Below, in pieces: positions 13,201 to 26,444 of a stretch of 64,000 nt of DNA. The translations under genes and the position numbers were made by a program. The notes under the pieces were generated by a model. It saw only the letters and a program-made list of their open reading frames with translations, was not told the DNA's origin and did no database searches. The stretch is from Oscheius onirici (Eukaryota > Nematoda > Chromadorea > Rhabditida > Rhabditidae), in the NCBI GenBank assembly GCA_932521025.1, contig OW051472.1, positions 5,270,001 through 5,334,000 of the forward strand. The letters run 5' to 3'. Each line of letters opens with the position of its first letter. Position 1 is the stretch's first letter.

Positions 13201-13392
13201 ACTGTCGCTCCGGCAGCATTGCCCGTGGCTGTCTCAAGTAGGTAATGGTAAGATCTTCTATTTTAAGTTTCAGCATGTAACGATGTCTCGACAAGCTGTG
13301 CATCCATGACTTCTTATTGCACAAATGCTGCCTACATAACTCTAATGACACAACAGTGTGCAAAGACCTGCAACCGATGCCCTACAGGATGA
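10208..13392 (+). CDS. Secreted Cys-rich/mucin/ShKT protein
   Basis: The ATG at 10208 opens a classical signal peptide: charged MKRCLK, then a long hydrophobic stretch ending near VSGQQ. Three Cys-rich modules follow, each starting CLG and continuing C-P-x-G-A-x-C (about 10370, 10600 and 10830), linked by short phase-1 introns. A Thr/Pro-rich segment (10918-11690) and a Thr-rich linker lead into seven ShKT domains with first cysteines near 11957, 12137, 12567, 12738, 12909, 13087 and 13276. The stop TGA is at 13390-13392, right after CPTG, as in the upstream paralogue. One junction is unclear: after GGA-G at about 10331, where sister exons have a GT donor, the sequence reads GA, so the first intron may be retained or use another donor. 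It is probably a surface or secreted glycoprotein. Confidence 0.82.
10918..11690 (+). repeat. Irregular Thr-rich low-complexity coding repeat
   Basis: ACA/ACT/ACC codons dominate, giving TTTSTTTTP-type protein. It includes two near-identical copies of a stretch beginning ACGACTACTATAACTCCAAC (about 11050 and 11157), offset by about 108 bases. Unlike the 57-bp array it has no single period. Confidence 0.85.
12330..12560. repeat. Copy of the CTCTACTACT dispersed repeat in an intron
   Basis: It starts CTCTCTACTACTTTGAAAGC and continues GCATTGGTGTCTATG, GTCAAGTCAGAAATTG, TTTTGAACTTGGAGTGAG and GATGGGAATCTA. All are shared with the copies at 14431 and 40496-41731. It sits in the intron between ShKT domains 2 and 3. 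Confidence 0.7.
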
Positions 13393-13473
13393 AGACGACC
13401 ACACTCTAATAATGAACACGCATTTACTTTTGTTAAATATCTTTATTAAGAAAAACTCGATTATTCCTACGGC

Positions 13474-14339
<866 letters not shown>

Positions 14340-14430
14340 TTCTAAATATGATATTAAAATAGATACCTAGGTAAAAGATGTGAAGCGGATATATGGACAA
14401 TGCTGTGATGATAATGGTGGAGCTTTTCGA

Positions 14431-14968
14431 TCTCTTTACTACTAAAGCGCAATGGTGTCTATGGTAGACTTTGTGTGTTTGTTTGTTTGTCCATGGCCAC
14501 GAGTTTCGTCCCGTCAAGTCAGCCATTTTCAGCATTAGATAAGCAGCTTTGAACTTTGAAGTGGGAACGACATTGTCGATTGAAGTTTTTTTTTTGTCAA
14601 AAGAGTAGTCGATGTGGATGGGAATCTAGAACTTGGACATGTTTATGTCGTACAGTTAAGCGCCGCAGGCGCCAGGGCGGCGACAGTCGTCGTAGACGGT
14701 TGATAAGAGATAAAACACCTAAACGTCCGACTCTTTGCGCACTTGATTTTCCTGTCGCAACTTGTTAGAAACTAATTTGCGCACAAAGCTCCCCCTTATT
14801 ATTGCCAATTAGAGCTTCAGACACACAGACGAACACACAGAGACTTGAGAACAATTTAAAGTGGATTTTGGCGGAATCGAACCTGCATGTTGCAATAGGC
14901 CACGTACGTACGCACGTACAGACACCGTTGCGCTTTAGTAGTACAGAGACGCTTTAGTAGTAGAGCGA
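14431..14968. repeat. CTCTACTACTAAAGCGC repeat, inverted-ended copy with Pol III B-box-like sequence
   Basis: The left end reads TCTCTTTACTACTAAAGCGC, and the right end carries the reverse complement twice in CTCTACTACTAAAGCG form (about 14928-14968). Internally it has GCGCCGCAGGCGC (hairpin-forming, about 14660) and AATTAGAGCTTCAGACACA. On the minus strand near 14865-14885 lies GGTTCGATTCC, a perfect tRNA B-box. It is a dispersed non-coding element; the class is not certain. Confidence 0.65.
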
Positions 14969-15255
14969 TAAGCTTTGTAATTGTAAGAGAGATTATATCT
15001 AACTGGACTTTTACTAAAAAAAAGGGTTGAAAGCGTTACAGGTAGAAAGATACAATGAGTGGATGGGAAAAAGAGTGACGAACAAAAGGACGATAACATG
15101 TTTATTTGGGGAGACCTCCCTTGAAGAGAAGACTGTTTGTTCAAGGACTCCTGCAACATTAAATAGTGCGCCTTATCGCATGATGGCCTAAAAGATACAC
15201 TGATGGGTACAAACTAAAGTGTCGGAATGTTTATTTTAGCCATGGCCAAGATTGT

Positions 15256-16113
<858 letters not shown>

Positions 16114-16156
16114 TTTGTGATGTAACGTAGTAGAAAGTAGGAGAGAGTACACTCAG

Positions 16157-16164
16157 CTTTTATA
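16157..16164 (-). promoter_or_regulatory. TATA box for COMT copy B
   Basis: On the minus strand TATAAAAG lies 44 bases upstream of the ATG at 16113, so the transcript would have a very short leader. Confidence 0.55.
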
Positions 16165-16169
16165 GGGAG

Positions 16170-17130
16170 TCCGGACGAGATGTGTATTAGGCGAGTAGAG
16201 AACGAAGCGAGAAGTGATCAGCACCACAACAAACTGCAGATGATCAGCGACACTGGTGCGGTTCTTTGTGACGGCGGCCGCGAGTGCGGAAGATCAGTCA
16301 AGAATGTAGCCTGCTCTAGTCTCATAGCCAGCAACATTAATCGAGTCATTGCTTCTACCTTTCGATTATTTGATAAGAATGTCAGGAAGATCTGCACCAG
16401 TTACAAAATATCAATACAGCCTGCAACCAGGGCTTTTTTGGCGATCCAAAGATCAAAATACGGAAAATCACGGGCAGACTTTGGCAAACAGAACGATAGT
16501 CGTCATGGGATAAATTGGGTCTTCGTTTGGTTTTATTGTATTATAAAATGCTGTTTAAAGATATCCTCTTCATAAATCAGCGATCTCTGTTCCAATTTCT
16601 CGGCCAAGCCTTCTTTCGAAATGACCACTTGCTCAGATAAGCGCTGGGTTGCACATAAAGAAAAAAGATTCACATGGGGTCTATTAATGTTGTTTTGACT
16701 GGAACTACACAAACTTAAATGGACTTTAAACAAGTGAAAATTATAGCATACACGGATTGCACCGCCCTTATTAAGGCTAAAGTTACCTAACTATCCCCCG
16801 CCCCTCTACATGTTCGGTCTGCACCACTTGCCAACGTTTCTATTTGGTACTTCCAGAGGTAGAAGCAAAGTCCTCACACTTCCTAATCTTCCAAACTGAC
16901 TGGTCTGACATGTTACAACTAACTTCCAAATGTAATTATTGGCCAAGCCTTCTTTCGCTCCTTATCCTCAATTAGAGCTTCAGACACCCAGAAGCTATGA
17001 TTTCTGTGGCTGCTGGTTTATAGAGGGCTGAGGGGACAGCCCAGGTCAGCCGCAAAAGTGACGTTGATCTGGCCGACCGAAGTTCATCGCCGGGACTACC
17101 CAGTCGCACGTCCGATATTCGAAACTGCCC
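16170..17130. other. Intergenic region between divergent COMT copies B and C
   Basis: Bases 16741-17005 are a repeat copy related to 5930-6270 (GGCTAAAGTTACCTA, AGAAGCAAAGTCCTC, CAATTAGAGCTTCAGACAC). Otherwise I see no gene, only short unsupported frames. Confidence 0.5.
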
Positions 17131-17132
17131 CG

Positions 17133-17140
17133 TATAAAAG
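17133..17140 (+). promoter_or_regulatory. TATA box for COMT copy C
   Basis: TATAAAAG lies 116 bases before the ATG at 17256. It is the same octamer as in front of copy B, suggesting shared TATA-driven, tissue- or stress-responsive regulation (inference). Confidence 0.5.
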
Positions 17141-17255
17141 TTGAGCTTGTGGAAAGCAAAAGAGCAAGAGGCGTTGCCCTTCCTTTTGATTTCTCTGTCT
17201 AGAACACTCCCCAGTTCCCTCTCTTTCTAAAAGTTTCACCGTTTCAGAAAAAATC

Positions 17256-18058
17256 ATGGACACTATTGCCAAGAGCTTTGAGAACGATACTGGTAACTCG
17301 CTCATCAACTACTGTTGTGGCCTGACCGTCATTCAACATCCGCTTCAGAAAGAACTGCAGAAGGAGACTCTGGAAAATGCCGAGTTCACAATGATGCTTG
17401 GAGCTCCTGAGGTCCTGACCATCGGATCGCATTTCCTGAAGCTGATCGGAGGAAAGAAGGTTCTCGACATTGGAACCTACACTGGAGCATCGGCTCTTGC
17501 CTGGGCTTTGGCGATTCCTGACGACGGAAAAGTCTACACGTTTGATATCGACCACAAGAACTTTAAGAAGCACGGAGTTGCCATCTTGGAAAAGTGCCCA
17601 AAGACCAAGGCTAAGATCGAAGCGGTTGAAGGACCTGGTGTTGAATCTCTTGGTAAGAAAGGATAGAAGTCTTTACAGTCATTTCCCAGACAAACTGCTG
17701 GCTTCCGGAGCCAAGGGATCCTTCGACTTTGCCTTCATCGACGCCGACAAGCCCAACTACACAAACTATTATAACAAATGCGTCGAGCTTCTTCGTCCCG
17801 GAGGAGTCATCCTCGTCGACAACGTGAGTGCTTAGTTTGTTTCCAGAAACAAAGATTTTAGTCTCTTTGGATGGGCAAGGTGGTGGTCAAGTATGATGAT
17901 CGCGACTACATGACAAAGGGAATCGACGAGTGCAACAAGGCTGTGAGTGGTGGTTGAAAAAAACATCGCACGTTCTGATTTAGATATTCGCCGACGATCG
18001 TACTAACTCGTTCTTGATCAATTGCGGAGACGGTCTTCATGTCGCCTTCAAAAGTTAA
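17256..18058 (+). CDS. comt: Caffeoyl-CoA/catechol O-methyltransferase-like (copy C)
   Basis: 228 aa in four exons: 17256-17652, 17690-17823, 17862-17942, 17984-18058. Motifs in order: [30 protein letters not shown] (SAM-binding), [32 protein letters not shown] (metal/catalytic Asp), [10 protein letters not shown], and the terminal [15 protein letters not shown]. The first exon fuses what are three exons in copies A and B, so introns were lost or gained within the cluster. Poly(A) signal GAATAAAG follows at about 18075. Confidence 0.92.
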
Positions 18059-18329
18059 TCTGAATCGAGTCGCTGAATAAAGATATCTATCTGCTCTAAA
18101 ATGATCACAGGTCTTCGTTGAGTTCTGACAAAACTTATTGTCAGGTCCTTTCCGAACTCCTTTTGGATCAGTTCTGTTACGTTACAACCATTCCTTTAGA
18201 TAGTGATGTTATCGACCTTTGTTATCGTTGACCTGTCTCTCTGCTAAACTATTGTTATCAAACTGATAATCTCTACTTTCTCCGCAGAACACTTCTCTAC
18301 TCCTTTCAATCCCACTATTCCTTTGCAAA

Positions 18330-21233
18330 ATGTCAACCGTCAACAAGAGTTTCAATGAGAAAGTAGACCCTGTGATTGACTACTGCAACAGACACACTGT
18401 CAAGCTCCACCCGCTTCAAATAGAGCTCCAAGCACAGACTTTGAATCACGCTGACGGAGCCGTTATGCTAGGAGCTCCCGAAGTTTTGACTGTTGGTCAG
18501 CATTTTATCAAGCTGATCCGTGGAAAGAAGGTCATCGATGTTGGAACGTTCACAGGAGCATCAGCTCTGGCATGGGCTTTGGCTCTTCCAGATGACGGAA
18601 AGGTAACTGACTATGATCTGTTTGGAAAACGGAACATACTGTTTCCTTTCATTTCGAGACCCATTTGCTCTAACTTAGCATACAGACCTGTGACATTCCT
18701 TCGGGTTACTGTATTATTTCTTGGTATTATAAACATATAATACTGACCAAATTCTTCTAGGTTTTCACATTGGACGTCAACCACCAGAATTACAAGAAAC
18801 ACGGCTTGCCCATCATCAGCAAATGTCCGAAAACTCTTGGGAAAATTATTGCTGTCGAAGGTCCGGCTCTTGAATTTCTTTGTATGTAAGTGTTAATAAA
18901 CTGAAGGAAGTTTCTTTTAGACAAGCAGATAACCGAAGGACGATGCGGCACCTTCGATTTTGCCTTTATTGACGCTGACAGTCTAAACGGGTCAACTTAC
19001 TACGATCGATGCGTTCAGTTGCTCAGATCGGGAGGTGTCATCGTCGTGGACAATGTAAGTATATTTTAATCATTTTAGAAATATTATAAACTCGCGGTTT
19101 ACTGTAGAGTTTGTCGGGACCAACCAAAACCTGCAGCAGCCAGCCAGTTAAATTTATTGACTACATGGATCAAAATACCGTAACTATTCGAATAGAGGCA
19201 CTTTGCCACTATTTTTCAGTACCCCTGTTTTGCTGGGCCACTATTCGAGAGTGTGCCACTAATTTTCAAACTTATTTTTAGTTTTTTCCAACCGATAATC
19301 ATACTTTTTCGGAAAAGAAGACAAAATTTATACTTCTACATGGTCGCTAACAATCGAAATATTGCTATTTCCTATAGAACTTTGTCGTCTTCGGATACGT
19401 CCATAGCTAGAGTTATACCGCAATGCTTTAAAACTTGATGATCAGCTCTACTGGAATGTGTTCCCAGGCTTTCTCTACCCATTTTAAGTAGAATTCCATT
19501 GGGGGTGCAGTATGATTACCGCCTTTAGTAAATGCTTTCTTTCCGTCGACCATCCATTCATTGTAAAGCTCGCTGCTTTTTTCTTTGAAAGGGGCATTCT
19601 AATGGGTAAAGCAAAGTTTCTCCCTTTCGACGCCAGAGTTCCGAAGAATCTAGTTCCGAAGACCTACTGCGTGAGGGGTCATTCTGAGAGGCCAGATTGT
19701 GTGAGACGTTTATGTTCCGAAGTTTCCCAACCTGTTCCACGGAACGCCTTTTAATGGGTATCGGGATAACTTTTGAAACCGGATGACCGGGAGAGGATAA
19801 GAGATAATTCGTGAGACAGATCTCTCTACTACTAAAGCGCAATGGACTCTGTGTGTGTCTGTCTGTGAAGTTGTCCGTGTTCGCTAATCAGAGACTCTCT
19901 GTCTGGTCTAAACGGTTCGAATACTGTGCCTAAACAATATCTGATTCAGTCCCCTGTCTCCTGATTATCTGAATCTGAATACTATAACTACAAGTTTATT
20001 TGACGGATTCGAAAGGTATCATGTAGAAACGGAAGTTTCTTGGAATCCTTCGCCACTCCCAGGTCCGACCACTGCCCAGTTTCTTCTCATCCAGCAGGTG
20101 ACATCTTGACCAAGTAGCAAAGACATATTCTTGATTGGGATTGTCTTCTTGTTCGGGTAGATGGCTGCTTGACTTCGTGGAATCACTGTAGAGACGAGCA
20201 TTGCTGGTGGAGCCATAAATGTTGACTTGACAATCCCGCTATGTCGCAGTTCTGGGATCGGAATCCTCTTCTTTCCACAGTAGATGCTGGCGTTGGTAGA
20301 ATCACCGAGGAGCGCTTAAAGAAGTACTCAGCATAGCTTGTGAAAATAAAAGCAATTGAACTATCGACTCTGTATCTGTACTTTGTCTCTCCGGAACTGA
20401 CTACCTTGACTCTGACTTCCACAGGAACTCTTCCCCTTGTCTGTGTTTTTCCCTGCTGATGCTCTTTCACTCTGATTCAGTAAGCTCTTGACCATCAAAG
20501 TCTGGTCACTTGGTAGTTGCTTGACTGGTAGACTGGTTCTGGAACTTCCAGTAATCTATACTATACCGGATCTGGTTCTTCTCGTTCTAGAACTCAGAAA
20601 AAAAAATCAGAAAAGATCGGTTCACATCCGTCCATGTGGTGTCTGTCTGTCCGTCGTCGATCGGTGTCCGTCCTTCTGTCTGTCTGTAGTGGTGTCCTCA
20701 CAGCTGTCCAGACTAGCGAAACATGTCATGTTTTGTCATGCTAATCTTTTATCGAACGAGAGTTGTTTTAGGGGAAACCTTCTTGGGGAATTTAGAAGGT
20801 AGAACAACCTGAAGAGGTTCACTAATAGCCTGCGAACAAAATACGAAGGCTGTGCAAGCTGCCGTAGGCTGCTGGTGAAGGAAAATAATAAGTGGAGAGA
20901 GAAGAAAAGAGCATAACAACAAGATAGAAACCACAAAATATACAAAAAAGGAAGAGAAATCAAATTTGTACTGAAAAACGCGATTTTGTACTGCGCCACT
21001 ATTTAAATTTCGGCTCTTTTGGGTGCGCCACTATTCGAGATGTGCCTCTATTCGAATATTTACGGTAATCTCCATTTCAGGCCCTGTGGAGTGGTAAAGT
21101 AGTAAACTATTCAGAAGAGGATACAAGAACCAAACTGATTGATGAGAGAAATAATGTCGTCTCTTCCGATCCGAGAACCAATTCCTTCTTGGTCAATTCG
21201 GGCGATGGAATGCACGTGGCTTTCAAGATTTAA
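18330..21233 (+). CDS. comt: Caffeoyl-CoA/catechol O-methyltransferase-like (copy D) with transposon-filled intron
   Basis: 226 aa in four exons: 18330-18602, 18761-18881, 18921-19054, 21081-21233. Motifs: [52 protein letters not shown], and the terminal SFLVNSGDGMHVAFKI. In the SAM/metal region DADK becomes DADS, and the usual N-C-G-D near the C-terminus becomes N-S-G-D; both are differences from its sisters. The last intron is 2,026 nt because a TIR element occupies nearly all of it, but its GTAAG donor and TTTCAG acceptor are intact. Confidence 0.88.
19176..21067. mobile_element. 1.9-kb TIR element inside the last intron of COMT copy D
   Basis: The left end is TACCGTAACTATTCGAATAG, then AGGCAC. 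The right end on the opposite strand is TACCGTAAATATTCGAATAG, then AGGCAC. Further GCCACTATT motifs recur inside both ends. No transposase frame is visible. It carries secondary insertions: about 19600-19770 (related to 9400-9545) and a CTCTCTACTACTAAAGCGC repeat end at about 19823. Confidence 0.75.
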
Positions 21234-21311
21234 AAAAAGGAAAATAAATATTGTTATTAGTATCTCTGAGCAAAAAAAAGTGTGTACACCCCATTTGGAT
21301 AAAAATAGAGC

Positions 21312-24300
21312 CTAAAAGAGGTTCTGGAACTGGTCGCGCAGTACTTTCTTCTGAACTTTGGCCATAGAGTTGCGAGGCAGCTCATCCATGAAGATTATTT
21401 CTTTCGGGACCTGAATCACATGATTTCGAAGACGCAAAAAGCTGACCTTATAGCCTGCCAACTTTTCCTTCATGAGCTCAATGAAATGCGTCTTCATCGC
21501 CTTCTCACTTTCCGAGTCTTTTGGCATTTTCGACGGGGCAATCACGGCGACTACAGCTTCTCCCAAGTCCTTATGAGGACAGCCAATAATCGCCGACTCG
21601 GCCACACCGTCCAGTTTGTCCAGAATGTCTTCAATCTCCTTCGGATAGATGTTCAAACCGCCACTGATCACGAGGTCTTTGCTTCGGCCGAGAATTGTGA
21701 CGTAGCCTACAAAAACGTTGAGATTTTCGTCAAACAAAAATGGGGAAACCTTCGGGATCAATGTCGGCCACGTCTCCTGTGATGAAAAAGCCATCTTCCG
21801 TGAATTCTTGTTTCGTCTTTTCCGGATTGCGCCAATAGCCGGCAAACACAGCATTTGACTTGATTTCAACGCCGCCGACAGAGTTCAAGCGAAGCTGAAA
21901 ATTGGTTTTTAGTTGTACCAGCAGGTTAGTACTGAGATCGTGCCAGGCTGGAGAATGAATTCGACAAAAAAGCTCAAACGTGTAAAAACGGACGGAAACG
22001 ACGAAAATATGGACTTTCCGGGAGTTCGTGCTTACAAAATTCAAATAGAATAGTTTATTCAGCAGCTCAGCGGAAAAAGCGTCGCCGTTATGAAATTCGT
22101 GACGGGAACCACGGGAGCAATCCTTTAACCCATTGCAGTGTTTTTTCAGTGTTTTTAGCAGCATTTTTATGGTTTTCACCTTTTTTTAAGTTTTCTCATT
22201 TTATTTTCGTTTTGTCGACCGAATTTGCCCCGTCGAAAATGGCCCCTTCAACTGTGTCCACGAGCCTACATGGCACCGTGCTTGCAACATACTGATCTTC
22301 TATTCGGTGATCTCCTTGTAGTTCTCAGTCTACCAGTAAAAAGAATCTAATCAGCAAAAAAAAAAGATGGAAACTCATAAAAATGCTGCTAAAAAACACT
22401 GAATCCGGCTGCAATCAGGCTTGTTGATTCTGCGTTGTTGCGCTGCGCTGCGGTCTGGGCTGCGCTGCGGCGGGCTAAAAAAAATTCATTTCGCATTTTT
22501 TTCTGATTTTTTTTTGTTTCCAAATACGTCCCCCGATTAGATTTAGTTTTGCTATCAGAAAAATTGGAAGAAAATCGAAAACTGACAATGAAAATAGAAG
22601 AAAATGCGGATTTTTGACGAAATTAGGTAAAAATAGCAGTTTTCTTCTATTTTCATTGTCAGTTTTCGATTTTCTTCCAATTCTCGCTTTTTCCGCTGAG
22701 CTGCTGAACAAACTATAGCCTAAAGTATTACCAACGGTCTTAATTCAGTAAGACGTTCATAATAATAAAATAATCCACAGTAACACACGCTGTTTTAAAA
22801 AAATAGACCAGAAGGTAGCGAAACTCACTTATCCAAAAATTGAATCCGACCGCATAATTTCGTTTATGACAAAACCACTACCGTATTTTTTGACCACAAC
22901 CTTAGAAAATTTGAATCATAAGGTTGAAACGGGATGCCCCAATATGAACAAAGACCGAAATGGTTAGCTGTTACACTGCCGTGTAATGGAAAGAAATCAT
23001 TACCTTTGTTCCTTTCAGTGGTTTTCCGACTGTTCCAGCCAGTCGCTCTTCTTCAGCGTATGGATTTGAAGTAATAACTTGTGCTAAAGGAGCGCTATTT
23101 CGATAAAAAATGAGGTAAAAAAGTGCCTTCAGTCATGCCGTATCGCTCGAGAATCGGATGCCCTGTGACGTCTTTGAACTGTTCCCAGGTGGCCAGGGAG
23201 AGCGGAGCACTGCCACTGACAAAGAGACGCACATTGTTCGTCTGTTCGCGGGCGAAGCTCTCGGTGGAAAGAAGACGACTGTAGAAGGTGGGCACACCCA
23301 TCATGACGGTACTCCAAGGAAGCCATTTCATGCAGTCATCGACGTCAAATTTGTCTCTCCAGAGAACGGTCGAATGGGAGAAGAGGGAACAGTTGAGCGA
23401 GATGAACATTCCGTGGACGTGATAAAAGGGCAGCATGTGAAGAAGTCTGAAATTTGGAGTATTTGAGAGGGAGATATCGCGCATGCCTATTACGTGAAAT
23501 TGTGAAGAAAATTTCTAACAAGTTTTGAATAAAGTCCATTGCGCAAGTCGTTGAGTCAAATAGCGGTTTCTAAACACAAAAAGAAATATAAGTATAGACC
23601 CCTTTTCAACCTGCAGTGGGACTCGGTGCGCTGGTTAGAGGTTAGACTGCAAAATGAAATATGCCTCAAGTTTAATTACTTTTGAGTATCTCTTTATATT
23701 TAGTGAGAAAAGAACTGCTAACCTGTCGGAGTGAGTGAATTGCCAGAGATCGACTAGACTTTCGGCATTGGACGAGAGTGATCCGTGAGTCAGCATGGCT
23801 CCTTTCGGCTGACCTGTAGTTCCGGACGTGTAGCAGACGCAGGCAATGTCGTCTTCGGACACATTTTCCACCTCCATTTCCACCTTTTCCTGTCGCGCCT
23901 CCTTGATAATCGTGTCCATTCTGAGAACATTCGGAATGGATTCTCGCAGGACGGAATCAGTCTTTTCGTCACAGGTTACCATCAATTTTGGCTCCGAGTC
24001 CTTTAAATAGTAGCAATTTTGAGGCAATTTGAAGGAAACAAACCTTGACATAGTGGGAGATTTCAGAGAGGGTGTAGGCTGGGTTAGCTGGAATGTAGAT
24101 GGCTCCCAGACGGAGACAGGCCAGATAGAGAGCCACTACTTCGAGATCTTTCGAGCATCTGGAGAGGACTCTGTCGCCTTTCTGGAAACAAAAATTGGTC
24201 TTGTTATTGGTAGTTTTAACGGGATGTCAGCGACGAAAAGAGACATCTCAAGCTGAATAGAACAGGAGCTCACCCCGATTCCAAACTTCCGGTTGAGCAG

Positions 24301-24516
24301 CGATACATATTGTCCCGTCTTGTTCAGAAAATCGCCATAGGTAAAAGTCCGTAGATTTTCTACAAAAAGAACCTAAAATCGAGTGTTTCCAAAAACATAA
24401 AATCCTACCTTTCCCGGATTTTTGTGCATTCCTGCACGTACAGTGAGATTTTCAGCCTTTGAGGCATAACTTCTAGTGAAACGTTGACTAAAACTTTGAA
24501 TATTTCTATAATACAT
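21312..24516 (-). CDS. ACSF3: Acyl-CoA synthetase, ACSF3-like (malonate/methylmalonate-CoA ligase)
   Basis: 508 aa in nine exons: 24409-24516, 24274-24372, 24044-24181, 23723-24000, 23127-23446, 23004-23083, 21750-21894, 21447-21706, 21312-21410. An ANL-superfamily adenylating enzyme: P-loop [10 protein letters not shown] (about 173-182), [15 protein letters not shown] and the C-terminal ELPRNSMAK. The PFYHVHG context and overall match favour ACSF3, the mitochondrial malonyl-CoA synthetase. The basic, Ser/Arg-rich start [18 protein letters not shown] fits a mitochondrial presequence. The intron after the fifth exon has a GC donor (GC at 23126-23125). In the A10 motif the usual Gly before the catalytic Lys (K494) is Ala. 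The intron between exons 6 and 7 holds a MITE. It lies 182 bp downstream of mRPL28 on the same strand. Confidence 0.88.
22049..22722. mobile_element. TIR element in an ACSF3 intron, with internal palindrome
   Basis: The ends are inverted copies of TAGTTTATTCAGCAGCTCAG followed by CGGAAAAAGCG (one base difference on the right). An internal inverted pair lies around 22562-22608 and 22638-22682 (TTGGAAGAAAATCGAAAACT and its complement). No coding content. Confidence 0.75.
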
Positions 24517-24698
24517 CTGGAATGGTTCTTTTGGAGTGGATTACCGAGGAGAAAAAGAAGCAATAGAAGAGGAGACTAATCGAGGCGATGCGAATCGAAA
24601 AATGGGCCAACTTTATAATTGAGAACAAGATAACAAACAACAAAAAACACACTAGCTATCCTAATATTTACAGCAAAGGATAGAGAGACAAAAAGGGC

Positions 24699-26119
24699 TT
24701 ATTTGAACTTTTTGGCCAGCGGATTGATGAATTTTCCGAGCAGACGTTCTCCGAATTTGCTTTCTTCTGTCTTCGGTCGATATTCGTCCTCGTTTGTGAC
24801 AATATCCGTTCCAGAGGCCAGCTTTTGGACAAGTTCGCGTTCCATTCTGGAATTTGGATGGTTAGAGGGATTAGGGTAAAACTGGTAACCATCTCAGTTC
24901 AAAATTCGGCGTGCTAAACAGCGCCTAGAACGGGAAAACTGAAAGAAAATACCTTGGAATTTCGACGAACAACTCGTGTGAAGCAAAATAGATCAAATCA
25001 TCTATTTAGGCCAAATTTCGAGTGTAAAAAAGGCGAACAATAACTACTACACAAAATATGAACACTCCGGAGGTTAGCGTGTCAAAAATGAAAGCTGAGG
25101 GAGTCATTGCCAAGGGTCAGAAAAAGTACCTGTATTTTAGAGGTTCCGGTACTCGGCCCTCTTCCAAATCTTGCTGTTTTTTGGCAGCTTCGTTCAGATC
25201 GAGCCCGACCCATTCGGACTCTTCCAGAGGGATGGCAAATTTCGAATATCTGAAAACAAAACTTTTGTATTGAAGCTCGTGGCAAACAAACTTTCGAAAG
25301 ATGTAGTCTCGCCGCTCCTTGTCTTCGGGATAATATTCTTTTCGAGCCAATGACATTAACATTTCACGCTTCAATCTGAGCTTTTCTGGTTAAAATATAC
25401 TAAAAAAAAATGCGCACCTTTTGCCCAATTTCGAGACGAGATCAATATCGGCCGTTTCGAGAATATAATAATCGAGGCCGTGATGATGATCAATCAACCG
25501 ACATGCTCGTTCCGTCACGACAATTTCCATGTATTTATCGAGAATTTCAGAGTAGAAAATGGCTTTTTTCAGAGTCGGGAAGAAGAGTCGCGGAACCCAG
25601 TTTCTAAAAAAGATATTTAGAAAAAAAGTAGGAAATCCACCTGGGAAGAACTTTTTTCTTGGTATACGGACGCGACTCGATCCATCCTTTGACGATTCCC
25701 TCGCCACCCCAAAGACCCTCATCGGATTCGACTGTTCTCATTCCAATAATTGGATTGTTTTCCTGCTCGATTTCCACGTTTCGTGTCGGATCCCAGGTGA
25801 ATCTTGTGGTGGGAGGACTGAAAATTAATACTAGGGTAACAATTTAGCTCAGCAAAACTTTAAACGCGCTAAAATCGCAAAATTCTGGTTAGCAACGCGA
25901 AGTATATCCATAAGGAACAAACCGATAATGAACAGGCGTAATATCCCTCAGCAAATCCTCCCAATAACGTCGCTTATAATGCTCTGGCAGTCGATGAACA
26001 ATCGAGTCTGGATTGGCGAAAATTTCCTCGTTACGACGAATTCGTTCGACCTTATCCCAAGTAACTACGACCCGAGGGCTTGCGTTCGTCAATTGCTTTA
26101 GATTTTTTGCAAGGGACAT
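24699..26119 (-). CDS. mrpl-28: Mitochondrial large-subunit ribosomal protein L28 (mL28/bL28m)
   Basis: 303 aa in six exons: 25923-26119, 25641-25817, 25418-25603, 25292-25375, 25130-25249, 24699-24846. It matches animal mRPL28 in order: [72 protein letters not shown] and [19 protein letters not shown]. It is longer than the human protein (256 aa), mainly at the C-terminus. Role: structural subunit of the mitochondrial ribosome, translated in the cytosol and imported. Its start lies 325 bp after the RPN2 stop and its stop 182 bp before ACSF3, all on the minus strand, so an operon is plausible. ATCCAG immediately before the ATG could be a trans-splice acceptor. Confidence 0.93.
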
Positions 26120-26444
26120 CTGGATTATCGGCTGTGTTAATCCATCATACTCAAAATTTCAGGTAGATTTGGCAATGACCTAAAATAAGATGGTGAACAA
26201 AAGAATAAATAAATTTATTACTAGAAACAAGAGAGAGTGCGTGCGTAACACAAAACAAAGTAACATATCTTCACGAACACTCAATAATACACGAAGAATA
26301 GACCCAGAAAAGTCACAATAGGAAAGGATCGAATTTTAAGAGCATATAAATAAGTTAAGCGCGGAGCCCGAGAAATGGGAAAGAAATAAATACATTCACT
26401 AGAATTGATAAGATGGTTGTAGGCTGAACGGAAAGTAGCCAGCT

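Noticed and set aside
16180-16575. 131-codon plus-strand frame between COMT copies
   Set aside because: No homology, repeat-flanked, and it lies in the promoter region of copy B; not supported.
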